Assembly (NCBI RefSeq): GCF_029407905.1
Contig: NC_073630.1
Span: forward strand, 41,069,001-41,133,000
Source: Bubalus kerabau
Taxonomy: Eukaryota; Chordata; Mammalia; Artiodactyla; Bovidae
Direction of reading: 5' to 3'
Length of the DNA: 64,000 nucleotides
Part shown: one piece after another, positions 11,311 to 23,572 of the stretch
Layout of the letters: each line of letters opens with the position of its first letter
Numbering within the stretch: the first letter of the stretch is position 1
The notes under the pieces: model-generated
Database searches by the model: none
Seen by the model: only the letters and a program-made list of their open reading frames with translations
What the model was told of the DNA's origin: nothing
Program-made: the position numbers and the translations under genes

Positions 11311-13989
11311 ATTCTCAAAGAATATTTGAAAAGTAGATATGATTTTCTCTAATTTTTACCTAAATCAATGTGCTTTAAAGGTCTGGAGTAATATAAATAT
11401 GTAAAGCGGGTGGGGACAACAAATTGTGGCACCGCAATTTATAACACAAACACATAGACACACAATAAACAAAAAATCCTGATCTGTTGATTCAGTTGTA
11501 ATGTGCTTTTTTAAAGAGAGATCACAGCTTCCTTTGTGAATCATCAAATATGCATTCATGGCATCCTTTTCAAAGGCTTCTGTTCATTCCCAACACAAAA
11601 TGTTAATCCACCCTCCATTGCTGCCTTTTGTTTATTTTCAGATGAATCTGTGATGCAAACAACATCATACTCTTGATCTTTAGGGGTATGGAGTCTCAGC
11701 TCACTTGAGGACAGGTGGTCATGCCTCACTCCCGAGTAGTCCTGGGGGTCAAGTGGGCCCTGAGAGGAGAGGGGGCTAAAGGATGTAGGGTACTTTGGAG
11801 TAGATTTCTGTGGGCGATCCCTCACATACCCTAAACCCACCATGTGATTTCCACCAACCTGGGAGCATCCCCGCTAGGCAACAACAAGGCCACACGTATG
11901 CAGGAGGGGCTCAGCCCCTAGGAATCAGGCTCAGGGAACTTGCACTTCTGGAAGTTCTTAGCCCAAACCTTCATGCTACTCACTGGTCTCAGGTGTGCTA
12001 TGCCTGATAGCTCTAGCTCAGTGCTACTGAATACAGGTCTGAGGAAGTCACATCAGCACAAACAAAAAACTTGTTAAATATGCCATTTCATGAACTCCAC
12101 AGGAGAATCATAGTTAGACTGGGGCCCTGATTTCCGCAAAATTTGTGTGACTTCAAACCTTTGAAAGAAATGTTTGCTGTGTGGTTCCCACGCAGTTTCC
12201 CATTAGCATTCCATGATGAAGGTTTAGCAATAACACCTGTGCCCTCCCCACAGTCTATTGATCACGGTGGGAGCATCTGCGTTGTTTCAACACCAGGTGA
12301 TTCTAAGTTAGGCCCAGTTTAAGTATGAGGCCTGCGGGGTACATGGGTGAGAGTTGCTTCCAGTCTTCAGTCCTTTTCCGTTTGGGGGAGGCATCGATGT
12401 TTGCTCTACATAGGATGAGACGGGCAGGGCGGTGTAGCCCGCTTACTCTACGCTGTAGCAGTCTGGGGGCACACTGTGTGAGGGGAGAGCACGTGCAGAC
12501 AGGAAAGAAAAACCTCACCGTTTTTTCTGTGAGAAAAAACCTCCAGAAATGAGCTCCATGCAGGAGCTCATTGTTCCTGAATCTTTTCAAAAGGTTGGCG
12601 TCTCTGGGTTCTTTTGTCTGTGGGTGCTGTAGGAACAGATGCAGGAGCTGTGTGGACGCCATTGAAGTCATTCTCAAGATACTGATGTGGTTCTCAGCAT
12701 AACATCGATGAGAAAACAGCTCAGAGCGGGAAGAAAAGGAGAAAACGGCAGCTTCTCAGGTAAATGTCCTGTCCTGGGTCAGCGGCTGTGTCTGCTTTTC
12801 CTCCTGAAATGTCATGGATTGAGAACCTGTAAGCCTTTCATTTTCTACTTCTGATGTTTCTGTCTAGCAAGGCTATTTTCCACTACTGTTTTTCCCCTTC
12901 CTACTATAGTCAAACTCAGCTCTTTACTTCTCCCCTGTGTTTCAGAGTCTTTCCCCATTATCTGCATCCAGGCTCCCCACAGAGCATGGAGCATTCTTAC
13001 CATGAAGTAGTGACCTTCAACTATCGAAATTATTCCTTTTGTGAAAGAGCAACATGAGAAGGCATTAATATCCAAAATTCCCTATGGGATAATTTCAGAT
13101 GTTGAGATACTAGTGAAGAAGGGAAAGTGGAATGGCTACTGTACATCTGAATGCAATGTCAACTTACCACAACAGGATTAAGAAAATGCACTTTTAAATG
13201 GGATGGCATTAGTGGTCCAGATAAATCAAATTTCTGGGAAAGAAAAGTAATTAGGTATTTTTCTCTGTATGTTGATAAAGATTATTTAAATACAGTATTA
13301 GAATCAGAGAACATGGGAGGTGTATGTAGACTGAAATTTGTAAAACTGACATTTTTTTCATGGTAGTTTCAGATTATGATTTTCTTCTGTATTTTCACGC
13401 AGAATACCACAGCAGTAACAATGTGTCTTGTGTCCTTCAGTCCTGTGATTATCATTTGTCCTATTACACCTGAGGTTCACTGGTTCAGGTGCGTTCTGTA
13501 AGATTCCTTTGCTATGAAGTTCGTATATTTTACCTTTGGTAAAGGTTTGGTGTGATTCACTGAGAAATGTGCATAAACCATTGTGATAAATCTGGAAACT
13601 CCAATTTTTTCCCCTAGTTTTCTTTTGCCTCTAGTTTGCTTTGGAAAATGAACACCTTCACATTTGTTTAATAAAGATACTAGCTTTTCAAGTTGTAATC
13701 AGCTAAGACTTGCTCTTTAAGTTTCTATTATACTCTACACTCATGCAACAGACATACTCTGCTTTATCACATCTTCATATTTTCAAGAGTTTATAAGAAT
13801 GATATTATTAATGTATGCTCAGTTGTATTGTTTCTGAAATATAGCTCAAGTCAAATGGTAAATAATTTCAGAGATATCAGATTCAGAACCAATAGCTCTA
13901 GCTTATTTTATATCATTCTGTTTCTATATTTATAAAATGTAAGGTGTATCATCCAAAAAATAGATTATAAGATTTATCCAATTTAAATA
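11311..13989. other. 2.7 kb island without recognised repeats
   Basis: The longest part of the window where I identify no transposable element. Base composition is mixed, with a more GC-rich patch at 11680-12000 and 12230-12500. A near-palindrome (gagctccatgcaggagctc) sits at about 12550-12568. The minus frame 12303-12677 (124 codons) has no domain, no conserved-looking low-complexity pattern and no splice context, so I do not call it a gene. A GTAA donor-like site follows 'cagcttctcag' near 12760. Could be unique intergenic or intronic DNA. Confidence 0.45.
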
Positions 13990-14272
13990 AATAGTATTCT
14001 TCTTTTAAAATTTGGTAGAATTTACCAGTGAAGCCATCTAGTTCTGGTATTTTTTTGCTGGGAGGTTTTTGAGAACTGATTCAATCTCTTTAATAATTTG
14101 GTCTGCTTAGATTGTTTTAAATATTTTCTTCATGACTCGGTTTTTTACTTTTAATTTTTTATTTGGCTCATTGATTATTTAGAAATTGTGTTGCTTAATT
14201 TCCACATACTTGTAAAATTTCCAAACTCTGTTCTCTTGTTCATTTCTGGTTTCTTACCATTGTGATTGAAAC
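13990..14272 (-). mobile_element. Antisense L1, part 1
   Basis: Antisense L1 ORF2 sequence ('gtagaatttaccagtgaagcc', 'ttttgctgggaggtttttgag'). Interrupted by the insertion at 14285-14823 and continued at 14836. Confidence 0.8.
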
Positions 14273-14284
14273 AATACTTAGTAT

Positions 14285-14823
14285 ATAAGTGATGTAAATA
14301 GAAAGACAAATAACTTACATTATCACTTTGTGCAGAATCTAAAACATGACGCAATTAACCTCAAATGAACCTATCTATGAAACAAACAGAATCACAGACA
14401 TAGAGAACTGACTGGTGGTTGTCAAGGGGGAGGGGTTGAGGGAGGGATGGAGTGGGAGGCTGGGGTTAGCAGATGTAAGATTCTATATATGAAATGGGTA
14501 AACAGCAAGGTCCAGCTGTAGACCACAGGGAACTATATTCAATATGCAGTGATAGGAGCTTCCTGGTGGTACAGTGACTAAGACTCCATGCCCCCAATGC
14601 AGGGGGCCTGTGTCCAATACCTGGTGTGGGAACTAGATCCTACCTGCTGCAACTGAGAGTTCATGTGCCACAGCTAAAGATTCCACATGCCACAACCAGA
14701 CCCAGCACACGAAATAAATAAAAATAGACATTTTTCAAAATCCCATGATAAACCATAATAGAAAAGAATATTAAAAAAGAATGTGTGTGTATATATATAT
14801 GTGTGTGTAACTGAATCACTAAA
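14285..14823 (+). mobile_element. L1 3' UTR insertion nested in antisense L1
   Basis: Sense-strand L1 3' end ('cacagacatagagaactgac', 'gaactatattcaatatgcag', 'gataaaccataatagaaaag', 'gtaactgaatcac'). It is flanked by a perfect 12-bp TSD, aatacttagtat, at 14273-14284 and 14824-14835, and contains a CHR SINE and a short (TG/TA)n at 14784-14808. Confidence 0.85.
14555..14731 (+). mobile_element. CHR-type SINE nested in the L1 3' UTR
   Basis: tRNA-derived artiodactyl SINE: 'gcttcctggtggtacagtg', 'ctaagactccatgcccccaa', 'tgcagggggcctg', ending in aaataaataaaaa. L1 3' UTR continues on both sides. Confidence 0.8.
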
Positions 14824-14835
14824 AATACTTAGTAT

Positions 14836-15895
14836 GATATCAGTCTTAAGTTTGCTGAGATTTGTATAGTGACCCATAATATAACCTGTCCTGGATAATG
14901 TTCAGTGGGCAGTTGAGAAGAATATGTATTCTGCTGCTATTGGATGGACTGTTCTGTTTTTGTCTGTTAAGCACATCTGGTGTAAATTCAAGTTCAGTAC
15001 TCCTTACTGATTTTCTTTCTGGATGGTCTATTCATTGTTGAAAGTCAAATATTAAAGATTGCTACACTTATTTTTTTCTATTGTCTACTTTTCTATTCAA
15101 ATCTGTTAGCATTTGCTTAACACTTTAAGTAGTCTTCCACTGTTGGTACATATTTATTTACGATTGTCTTCTTGATGAATTGACAATATTATCATTATAT
15201 AATGACCTTATTTTTTTCTTGTTGCAGCTTTTGTCTTAAAATCTGTTTTGTCTGACCTAGTTCTAGCTACCACTGCTTACTTTTGGTTTCCATGTGTTTG
15301 GAATATTTTGTTCTAAAGCTTCACTTTGAGCCTATTTGTGTTTTTAACACTGAAGTGAGTCTGAAAGGCAGAGTGTAGTTTGATCTTTTTTTATGTATCC
15401 AGCCACTCTATGAGTTTTGACTAGAAATTTTAGTCAAAACATAATATATTTATGTTTACAGTAATTTACCAATCAATATACCATCTTATTGTTTCCTGGA
15501 TGTTTTTTTGTTGTTTCCCTTTTCCTCTTTTGTTACCTTTGTGAATTTGTGATATTTTGTAGTGGTATGTTAGGATTTCTTTCTCTTTATATTTTCTGAA
15601 TATACTATAGGTTTTTGCTTTGTGGTTCTATGAGGTTTATGTAAAATGTCTTATAGATATAACAGTATTTTATGTTGATAACATTTTAACTTCCATCACA
15701 TGCAAAAAACTCGACTCTTTTATTCCCCTCCATGAATTTTTGTATATGGTGTTAGAGTTTACCTCCTTGTGTATTATTTATGCGTTGAAATTATTATACC
15801 TGCAGTTATCTCAATAATTTCATAATAATCTAAATAATTGGTTAACACACCACCATACAATAATTTTAAAGCACTCTTACCTTAACTATATACTT
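14836..15895 (-). mobile_element. Antisense L1, part 2
   Basis: Continuation of the L1 from 14272: 'gttgagaagaatatgtattc' and 'tgctgctattggatggactg' are classic antisense L1 phrases. The short frame 15620-15817 is incidental. Confidence 0.8.
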
Positions 15896-16988
15896 CAGTT
15901 CAGTTCAGTTGCTCAGTCGTGTCCGACTCTTTGCGACCCCATGCAGCACACCAGGCTTCCCTGTCCATCACCATCTCCAGGAGTTCACTCAGACTCACGT
16001 CCATCGAGTCAGTGATGCCATCCAGCCATCTCATCCCCTGTCGTCCCCTTCTCCTCCTGCCCCCAATCCCTCCCAGCATCAGAGTCTTTTCCAATGAGTC
16101 AACTCTTCGCATGAGGTGGCCAGAGTACTGGAGTGTCAGCTTTAGCATCATTCCTTCCAAAGAAATCCCAGGGCTGATCTCCTTCAGAATGGACTGGTTG
16201 GATCTCCTTGCAGTCCAAGGGACTCTCAAGAGTCTTCTCCAACACCACAGTTCAAAAGCATCAATTCTTTGGCACTCAGCTTTCTTCACAGTCCAACTCT
16301 CACATCCATGCATGACCACAGGAAAAACCATAGCCTTGACTAGATGGACCTTTGTCGGCAAAGTAATGTCTCTGCTTTTTAATATGCTGTCTAGGTTGGT
16401 CAGAACTTTCCTTCCAAGGAGTAAGTGTCTTTTAATTTCATGTCGCAGTCACCATCTGCAGTGATTTTGCAGCCCAGAAAAATAAAATCTGACACTGTTA
16501 TCACTGTTTCCCCATCTATTTCCCATGAAGCGATGGGACCAGATGCCATGATCTTCGTTTTCTGAATGTTGAGTTTTAAGCCAACTTTTTCACTCTCCTC
16601 TTTCACTTTCATCAAGAGGCTTTTTAGTTCCTCTTCACTTTCTGCCATAATGGTGGTGTCATCTGCATATCTGAGATTATTGATATTTCTCCTGGCAATC
16701 TTGATTCCAGCTTGTGCTTCTTCCAGCCCAGCGCTTCTCATGATGTACTCTGCATATAAGTTAAATAAGCAGGGTGACAATATAGAGCCTTGACGTACTC
16801 CTTTTCCTATTCGGAACCAGTCTGTTGTTCCATGTCCAGTTCTAACTGTTGCTTCCTGACCTGCATACAGGTTTCTCAAGAGGCAGGTCAGGTGGTCTGG
16901 TATTCCCATCTCTTTCAGAATTTTCCACAGTTTATTGTGATCCACACAGTCAAAGGCTTTGGCATAGTCAATAAAGCAGAAATAGATG
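15896..16988 (-). mobile_element. BovB LINE, 5'-truncated (RT and C-terminus)
   Basis: Minus-strand BovB of about 1.1 kb. The tail (cagttcagttcag) is at 15896. ORF2 is read in two pieces: 16400-16988 holds the RT core (DYAKAFDCVDHNKLW, RYADDTTIM with the catalytic Asp pair) and 15900-16361 the C-terminal region ending GRKESDTTEQLN. A frameshift near 16400 separates them. It has the younger-type marker PGISLEGMM. The plus-strand frames at 15919-16464 and elsewhere are antisense shadows. Confidence 0.92.
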
Positions 16989-17634
16989 GTTGCAACTTGA
17001 TTGTGTATTCTCATATGTTTTCATGGTACTGTTTAGTTTCCTTCTATTCTAGCTTGAGGAACTCTTAGAATTTCTCTCAAGACTGATCTAATGATGATGA
17101 ACTCCCTCACCTTTTCTTTTTTGAAAAGAGTTTTAAATCTCTTCACTTAAGAAGGACAATTATGATAGATAGGATATTCTTGATTGGCAGACTTTGGGTT
17201 TGGTTCTGTTTTTTGAGCAATTTGAATATATCTTCCCACCCTCTCCTGGCCTGTGAAATTTCTTTTGAGAAAGCAACTTTTAATCTTATGAAGATTCTTT
17301 TGTAAGTTATAAGCTTCTCTCCTCTTGCTGCTTTTAAAATCTTTGCTTTTGATAGTTGACAGTTTTACAGTAATGTATTTTACAGAATTTTTTTTGAGCT
17401 AAGTTTGGTGCCCTATGAGCTTCATGCATTTGGATATGCAAATCTCTCCCCTGACTTGGAAATTTCAAAGCCACTATTTATTTAAATAAGCCTTCTGTCT
17501 CTATCCTTTCCTTCTAAGACTCCATAATTCATAGAATGTTTCTTTTCATAATATTTTTAGATCACACAGTGATTCTTCACTCTTTGTCTTTGTTCTCCTC
17601 TGAGTGGATTATTTTCAGTTTACTGTCATCTAAC
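16989..17634 (-). mobile_element. Antisense L1, part 3
   Basis: L1 resumes after the BovB ('ttcacttaagaaggacaatt', 'cttcccaccctctcctggcc', 'atgcatttggatatgcaaat'): upstream L1 sequence read in antisense. No gene. Confidence 0.7.
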
Positions 17635-17642
17635 TTGGAAAA

Positions 17643-18382
17643 AAGAACTAAAGAGCCTCTTGATGAAAGTGAAAGTGGAGAGTGAAAAAGTTGGCTTAAA
17701 ACTCAACATTCAGAAAACGAAGATCATGGCATCTGGTCCCATCACTTCATGGGAAATAGATGGGGAGACAGTGGAAACAGTGACAGACTTTATTTTGGGG
17801 GCTCCAAAATCACTGCAGATGGTGACTGCAGCCATGAAATTAAAAGACACTTAATTCTTGGAAGGAAAGTTATGACCAACCTAGACAGCATATTAAAAAG
17901 CAGAGATATTACTTTGTCAACAAAGGTCAGTCTAGTCAAGGTTATGGTTTTTCCAGTAGTCATGTATGGATGTGAGAGTTTGACTATAAAGAAAGCTGAG
18001 TGCCAAAGAATTGATGCTTTTGAACTGTGGTGTTGGAGAAGACTCTTGAGAGTCCCTTGGACTTCAAGGAGATCCAACCAGTCAATCCTAAAGGAAATCA
18101 GTCCTGAATATTCATTGGAAGGACTGATGTTGAAGCTGAAACTCCAATACCTTGGCCACCTGATGCGAAGAACTGACTCATTTGAAAAGACCTTGGTGCT
18201 GGGAAAGATTGAAGGCAGGAGGAGAAGGGGACAACAGAGGATAAGATGGTTGGATGGCATCACCGACTCAATGGACATGAGTTTGAGTAATCTCCAGGGG
18301 TTGGTGATGGACAGGGAGGCCTGGCGTGCTGCAGTCCATGGGGTCACAAAGAGTTGGACACAACTGAGCAACTAAACTGAAT
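17643..18382 (+). mobile_element. BovB LINE, 5'-truncated (C-terminal ORF2)
   Basis: Encodes the ORF2 C-terminus, mainly in 17749-18375 (208 codons, ending VTKSWTQLSN). The start of the fragment is in another frame (17660-17854), so one frameshift is present. Older-type marker PEYSLEGLM. TSD ttggaaaa at 17635-17642 and 18383-18390. Inserted in antisense L1. Confidence 0.92.
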
Positions 18383-18390
18383 TTGGAAAA

Positions 18391-18716
18391 TTTGTTCTCC
18401 TTGATCTGTTTTGATATTGATGATGGTTACTGTTTCTTTTTCCTTGTAATATATTTAAAGTATAATATTATTTGAATTTAAGATGTATAATGGTGATTTG
18501 ACACGTGTACATATTACACTATGCCATTGTAGCAGTAGTTATCACCTCTATTATACCATGTAATCATTATTTCTTTACTGTGGTTAGAAAAATTAAGATA
18601 TAATTAAACTTAGTAAGAGATGATAACACAAAATCATTGTTTATATTCTGTATACTGTATATCATATCTTTAGGAATCATTTACTGTAAATTTCTCTCCT
18701 ATTCCCTACATCTCGT
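18391..18716 (-). mobile_element. Antisense L1 remnant
   Basis: AT-rich sequence continuing the L1 ('ctccttgatctgttttgat'); part of the 18450-18716 stretch is too diverged to place. Confidence 0.5.
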
Positions 18717-18723
18717 CCCCTGG

Positions 18724-18936
18724 AAGTGAAAGTGTTAGTTAACTGCTCAGTCCTGTTTGACTCTGAGACCCCATAGACTGTAGCTCTCCAGGCTCCTCTG
18801 TCCATGGAATTCTCTGGGAAACAATACTGAAGTGGGTTGCCATTCCCTTCTCCAGGGGGATCTTCCCAACCCACAGATCGAACCTGGGTCTCCTGCACTG
18901 CAGGTGGACAGTTTTCTGTCTGAGCCACCAGAGGAG
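18724..18936 (-). mobile_element. Bov-tA SINE
   Basis: Antisense copy ending (tRNA head) in 'gtctgagccaccagagg'. TSD cccctgg at 18717-18723 and 18937-18943. Confidence 0.88.
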
Positions 18937-19041
18937 CCCCTGGTAACCAACATTTTACTCTTTTTTTTTTTTAATGAGTTCAGCTTTTTGTTTTGTTTTG
19001 TTTTACATATAAATGATATCACATATCATGCTCTTTTTGAC

Positions 19042-21395
19042 TTCAGTTCAGTCACTAAGTCATATCCAACTCTTTGCGACTCCATGGACTGCAACATGCC
19101 AGGCCTCCCTGTCCATCACCAACTCCCAGAGTTTACTCAAACTCATGTTGATTGAATTGGTGATGCCATCCAACCATCTCATCCTCTGTCATCCCCTTCT
19201 CCTCCCACCTTCAATCTTTCCCAGCATTACGGTCTTTTCAAATGAGTCAGCTCTTTGCATCAGGTGGTCAAAGGATTGAAGTTTCAGCTTCAGCATCAGT
19301 CCTTCCAATGAATATTCAGGACTGATTTGCTTTAGGATGGACTGGTTGGATCTCCTTGCAGTCCAAGGGACTCTCAAGTGTCTTCTCCAACAATACAGTT
19401 CAAAAGCATCAATTCTTCGGCACTCGGCCTTCTTCACAGTCCAACTCTCTCAACAGTATATGACTACTGGAAAAATCATAGCCTTGACTAGATGGACCTT
19501 TGTTTGCAAAGTAATGTCTCTGCTTTTTAATAAGCTGTCTTGGTTGGTTATAACTTTCCTTCCAAAGAGTAAGTGTCTTTTAATTTCATGTCTGCAGTCA
19601 CCATCTTCTGTGATTTTGGAGCCCCCCCGCCAAAAAAAAAGTCTGTCACTGTTTCCCCATCTATTTGCCATAAAGTAATGGGACCAGATGCCATGATCTG
19701 GTGATGGCACTTTCACTTTCATCAAGAGGCTTTTTAGTTCCTCTTCACTTTCTGCCATAAGGCTGGTGTCATCTGCATATCTGAGGTTATTGATATTTCT
19801 CCCGGCAATCTTGATTCCAGCTTGTGCTTCATCCAGTCCAGAATTTCTCATGATGTACTATGCATATAAGTTAAATAAGCAGGGTGACAATATACAGCCC
19901 TGACGTGCTCCTTTCCCAATTTGGAACCAGTCTGTTGTTCCATGTCCAGTCCTAACTGTTGCTTCTTAACCTGCATACACGTTTCTTAGGAGGCAGGTCA
20001 GGTGGTCTGGTATTCTTGAAGAATTTTCCAGTTTGTTGTGATCGACACAATCAAAGGCTTTGACGGAGTTAGTAAAGCAGAGGTAGATGTTTTTCTGGAA
20101 CTCTGTTGCTTTTTCGATAATCCAGTGGATGTTGGCAATATGATCTCTGGTTCCTCTGCCTTTTCTAAGTCCAGTTTGACAACTGGAAGTTCATGATTCA
20201 CATACTGTAGAACCCTGGCTTGGAGAACTTTGAGCATTGCTTTGCTAGTGTGTGAGATGAGTGCAATTGTGTGGTAGTTTGAGCATTCTTTGGCATTGCC
20301 TTTCTTTGGGATTGGAATGAAAACTGACCTTTTCCAGTCCTGTGGCCACTGCTGAGTTTCCCAAATTTGCTGGCATATTGATTGCAGCACTTTCACAGCA
20401 TCATCTTTTAGGATTTGAAATAACTCAACTGGAATTCTATCACCTCCACTAGTTTTGTTCATAGTGATGCTTCCTAAGGCCCATTTGACTTTGCATTCCA
20501 GGATGTCTGGCTGTAGATGAGTGACCACACCATCATGATTATCTGGGTCGTGAAGATGTTTTTTGCATAGTTCTTTTGTGTATTCTTGCCACCTCTCTTA
20601 ATATCTTCTGCTTCTGTTATGTCCATACCATTTCTCTCCTTTATTGTGCCCATCTTTGCATGAAATATTCCCTTTGTATCTCTAATTTTCTTGAAGAGAT
20701 CTCTGCTGCTGCTAAGTTGCTTCAGTCGTGTCCGACTCTGTGCAACCCCATAGACGGCAGCCCACCAGGCTCCCCCATCCCTGGGATTCTCCAGGCAAGA
20801 ACACTGGAGTGGGTTGCCATTTCCTTCTCCAATACATAAAAGTGAAAAGTGAAAGTGAAGTCACTCAGTCGTGTCCAACTCTTAGTGACCCCATGGACTG
20901 TGGCCCACCAGGGTCCTCCATCCATGGGATTTTCCAGGCAAGAGTACTGGAGTGGGGTGCCATTGCCTTCTCCAAGAAGAGATCTCTAGTCTTTCCCATT
21001 CTATTATTTTCCTCTATTTCTTTCCACTGATCACTGAGGAAGGCTTTGTTATCTCTCCTTGCTATTCTTTGGAACTCTGCATTCAAATGGGTGTATCTTT
21101 CCTTTCCTCTTTGCCTTTTTCTTCTCTTCTTTTCATGGCTGTTTGTAAGGCCTCCTCAGACAACCATTTAGCCTTTTTGCATTTCTTTTTCTTAGGGGTG
21201 GTCTTGATCCCTTCCTCCTGTACAATGTCACAAACCTCTGTCCATCGTTCTTCAGGCACTCTGTCTAGCAGATGTAATTCCTTGAATCTATTTGTCACTT
21301 CCACTGTATAGTCGTAAGGGATTTGATATAGGTCATACCTGAATGGTCTAGTGGTTTTCTGTACTTTCTTCAATTTAAGTCTGAATTTGACAATT
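19042..21395 (-). mobile_element. BovB LINE, about 2.1 kb, antisense
   Basis: One of the longest BovB copies here. From right to left it covers the linker after the endonuclease (21083-21395; KLKKVQKTTRPFRYDLYQIPY...), the RT region (19998-20528; FIPIPKKGNAKECSNYHTIALIS) and the C-terminus (19189-19851; RYADDTSLMAES, PEYSLEGLM). It is 5'-truncated inside ORF2 and broken by frameshifts and a C7/A9 run at 19622-19640. A Bov-A2 SINE is nested at 20705-20975. Older-type copy. No functional protein. Confidence 0.92.
20705..20975 (-). mobile_element. Bov-A2 SINE nested in BovB
   Basis: Antisense dimer of Bov-A units beginning gctgctgctaagttgcttc. A perfect 12-bp TSD, gaagagatctct, lies at 20693-20704 and 20976-20987 and is part of the BovB reading, confirming nesting. 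Confidence 0.93.
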
Positions 21396-22364
21396 AGTTC
21401 AGCATAATTTAGCCAAGGTACATGAATGTTGAAATGGTAGAATTTCCTTCTCTCTAATGGCTGCATAATACTCATTGTATGTATGTATCAATATATATAG
21501 ATAAATGTATAGGTACAGATATCACATATGTCTTATCTATTCACTTGTTGATAGGAACTTAGGTGGATTCCATACCTTGGCTATTGTGAATAATGCTGCA
21601 GTAAATATAGGGGTGCATATATCTTTTCAAGTTAGTGCTTTTATTTTCTTTGGATAAATATCCATAAGTGGAACTGCTGAATCATATAATAGATCTTCTT
21701 TTACTTTTTTTGGGAAATCTTCATATTATTTTCCATAGTGGCTACAAAAATTATATCCCCACTAACAGTTCACTTGTTCCCTTTTCTTCACATTGTCATC
21801 AATGCTTATCTCTTGGTTTTTTGATGATATCCATTCTAACAGTTGTAAGATAATATCATCAATATATTATTATTGTGGTTTTGATTTGCTTTGTACTGAT
21901 GTTTAGTCATGTTGAGCACATTTTCATATGTGTATTGGCCATCTGTAGATCTTTTTTGGGAAAAAATCTATTTCCTTTACCCATCTGTACATTGAATTGT
22001 TTGGTTTATCATGGCATTTTTTTTGAGGTTTTTTAAATGTATTTTGATTGTATGCCCCCAAATGAAAATATGGCTTTCATTTATTTTTCCCATTTAGTAG
22101 GTTGACTTTTCATTTTATTGATTGTTTATTTTGTCATATGGAAGCGTTTAAGTTTGATTTACTCTTGGTCGTTGATTTTTGCTTTTGCATTTTATTATGC
22201 TTTGAGTGTTATGTTCAAAAGAATAATCATCAAAACCAATGTGAAAAAGTTTCTTGCATTTTCTTTTAAAACTTTTATGGTATCAAGTCTTAGGTTCAAT
22301 CTTTCACATTCTTGATTAATTTTATTCCTAAGTATTATATTCTTTTCAGTGCTATTGTAAATTG
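21396..22364 (-). mobile_element. Antisense L1 (ORF2 3' portion)
   Basis: 'gctattgtgaataatgctgc', 'aagtggaactgctgaatc', 'ttccatagtggctacaa' and 'gatgtttagtcatgttgagc' follow the order of antisense L1 ORF2. Interrupted by the BovB at 22374. Confidence 0.85.
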
Positions 22365-22373
22365 GACCTTTTT

Positions 22374-22876
22374 AAAGGAAACTTATGACCAACCTAGATA
22401 GCATATTCAAAAGCAGAGACATTACTTTGCCAACAAAGGTTCGTCTAGTCAAGGCTATGGTTTTTCCCGTGGTCATGTATGGATGTGAGAATTGGACTGT
22501 GAAGAAGGCTGAGCACCGAAGAATTGATGCTTTTGAACTGTGGTGTTGGAGAAGACTCTTGAGAGTCCCTTGGACTGCAAGGAGATCAGCCCTGGGATTT
22601 CTTTGGAAGGAATGATGCTAAAGCTGAAACTCCAGTACTTTGGCCACCTCATGCGAAGAGTTGATTCATTGCAAAAGACTCTGATGCTGGGGAGGATTGG
22701 GGGCAGGAGGAGAAGGGGACGGCAGAGGATGAGATGGCTGGATGGCATCACTGACTCGATGGACGTGAGTCTCAGTGAACTCCTGGAGTTGGTGATGGAC
22801 AGGGAGGCCTGGCGTGCTGCGATTCATGGGGTCACAAAGAGTCGGACACGACTGAGCAACTGATCTGATCTGATCT
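22374..22876 (+). mobile_element. BovB LINE 3' end, 500 bp
   Basis: Encodes the ORF2 C-terminus (22385-22863, with a frameshift near 22590) with the younger marker PGISLEGMM. Ends in a (tgatc)n tail. TSD gacctttt at 22365-22372 and 22877-22884. Confidence 0.93.
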
Positions 22877-22884
22877 GACCTTTT

Positions 22885-23286
22885 CTGATAGTTTCTGTTG
22901 TTAGTGTGTCAAACCACAAATGATTTTTGTATGTTGATTTTATATCCCGTTGCTTACTCTATTTAATAATTAGGTTGAACAGTTTTTTGGAGGTGTCATA
23001 TTTAGGGTTTTGTAGATATAGAAATGTCATCTGCAGAGAAAACTGAGCTCTATCTTTATGATTTGGATTTATTTTATTGCTTACTTGATCAGATTGGGAA
23101 TGCCAGTACTGTGTTACATAGAAGGGGCAAGAACAGGTAAACTTGTCTTGATCCAAAATTCAGAAGAAATGCTTTCATGATTCATAACTCAATATACTAT
23201 TAGCTTTGGGTTGTGATATGTTGGTATGTGGTATGTTGAGGTATATTCCTTCTATAACTAATGTATTTTAAAATTTTTCTTTTACT
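22885..23286 (-). mobile_element. Antisense L1 remnant
   Basis: L1 resumes ('gtatgttgattttatatccc', 'gatatagaaatgtcatctgc'). Confidence 0.75.
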
Positions 23287-23572
23287 TAGTTGATTTTGGC
23301 TGTACTGGGTCTTCATTGCTGTGTGGGCTTCTCTCTAGTTGCAAAAAGTGGTGTCTACTCTTGCTGTGGTGTGCAAGCTTCACAGGCTTCACAAGCACAG
23401 GCTATGGGGCACAAGGGCTTTAGTAGCCGTGGATCCCAGGCTCTGGAGCACAGGTTCAATAGCTGTACTGCACGGGCTCAGTTGCTCTGCAGTATGTGGG
23501 ATCTTCCCTGACCAGGAATTAAATCCATGTCTCCTGCATTAGCAGGGAGATTCTTTACCACTTAGCCATAAG
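23287..23572 (-). mobile_element. CHR-type SINE, antisense, split by BovB
   Basis: 'ttttggctgtactgggtctt', 'gtgtgggcttctctctagtt', 'gtgggatcttccctgaccag', ending 'taccacttagcca'. The expected last bases of the SINE (a 'ccaccagggaagcccc'-type end) appear only after the BovB, at about 24455-24468, so the BovB landed near the SINE end. Confidence 0.85.

Noticed and set aside
12303..12677. 124-codon minus-strand frame in the repeat-free island
   Set aside because: No domain, start context or composition pattern beyond chance, and an overlapping plus frame of similar quality.
15919..16464. 181-codon plus-strand frame
   Set aside because: Exact antisense of the BovB ORF2 C-terminus. The same shadow protein recurs opposite every BovB copy (17790-18371, 23620-24249, 34417-34959).
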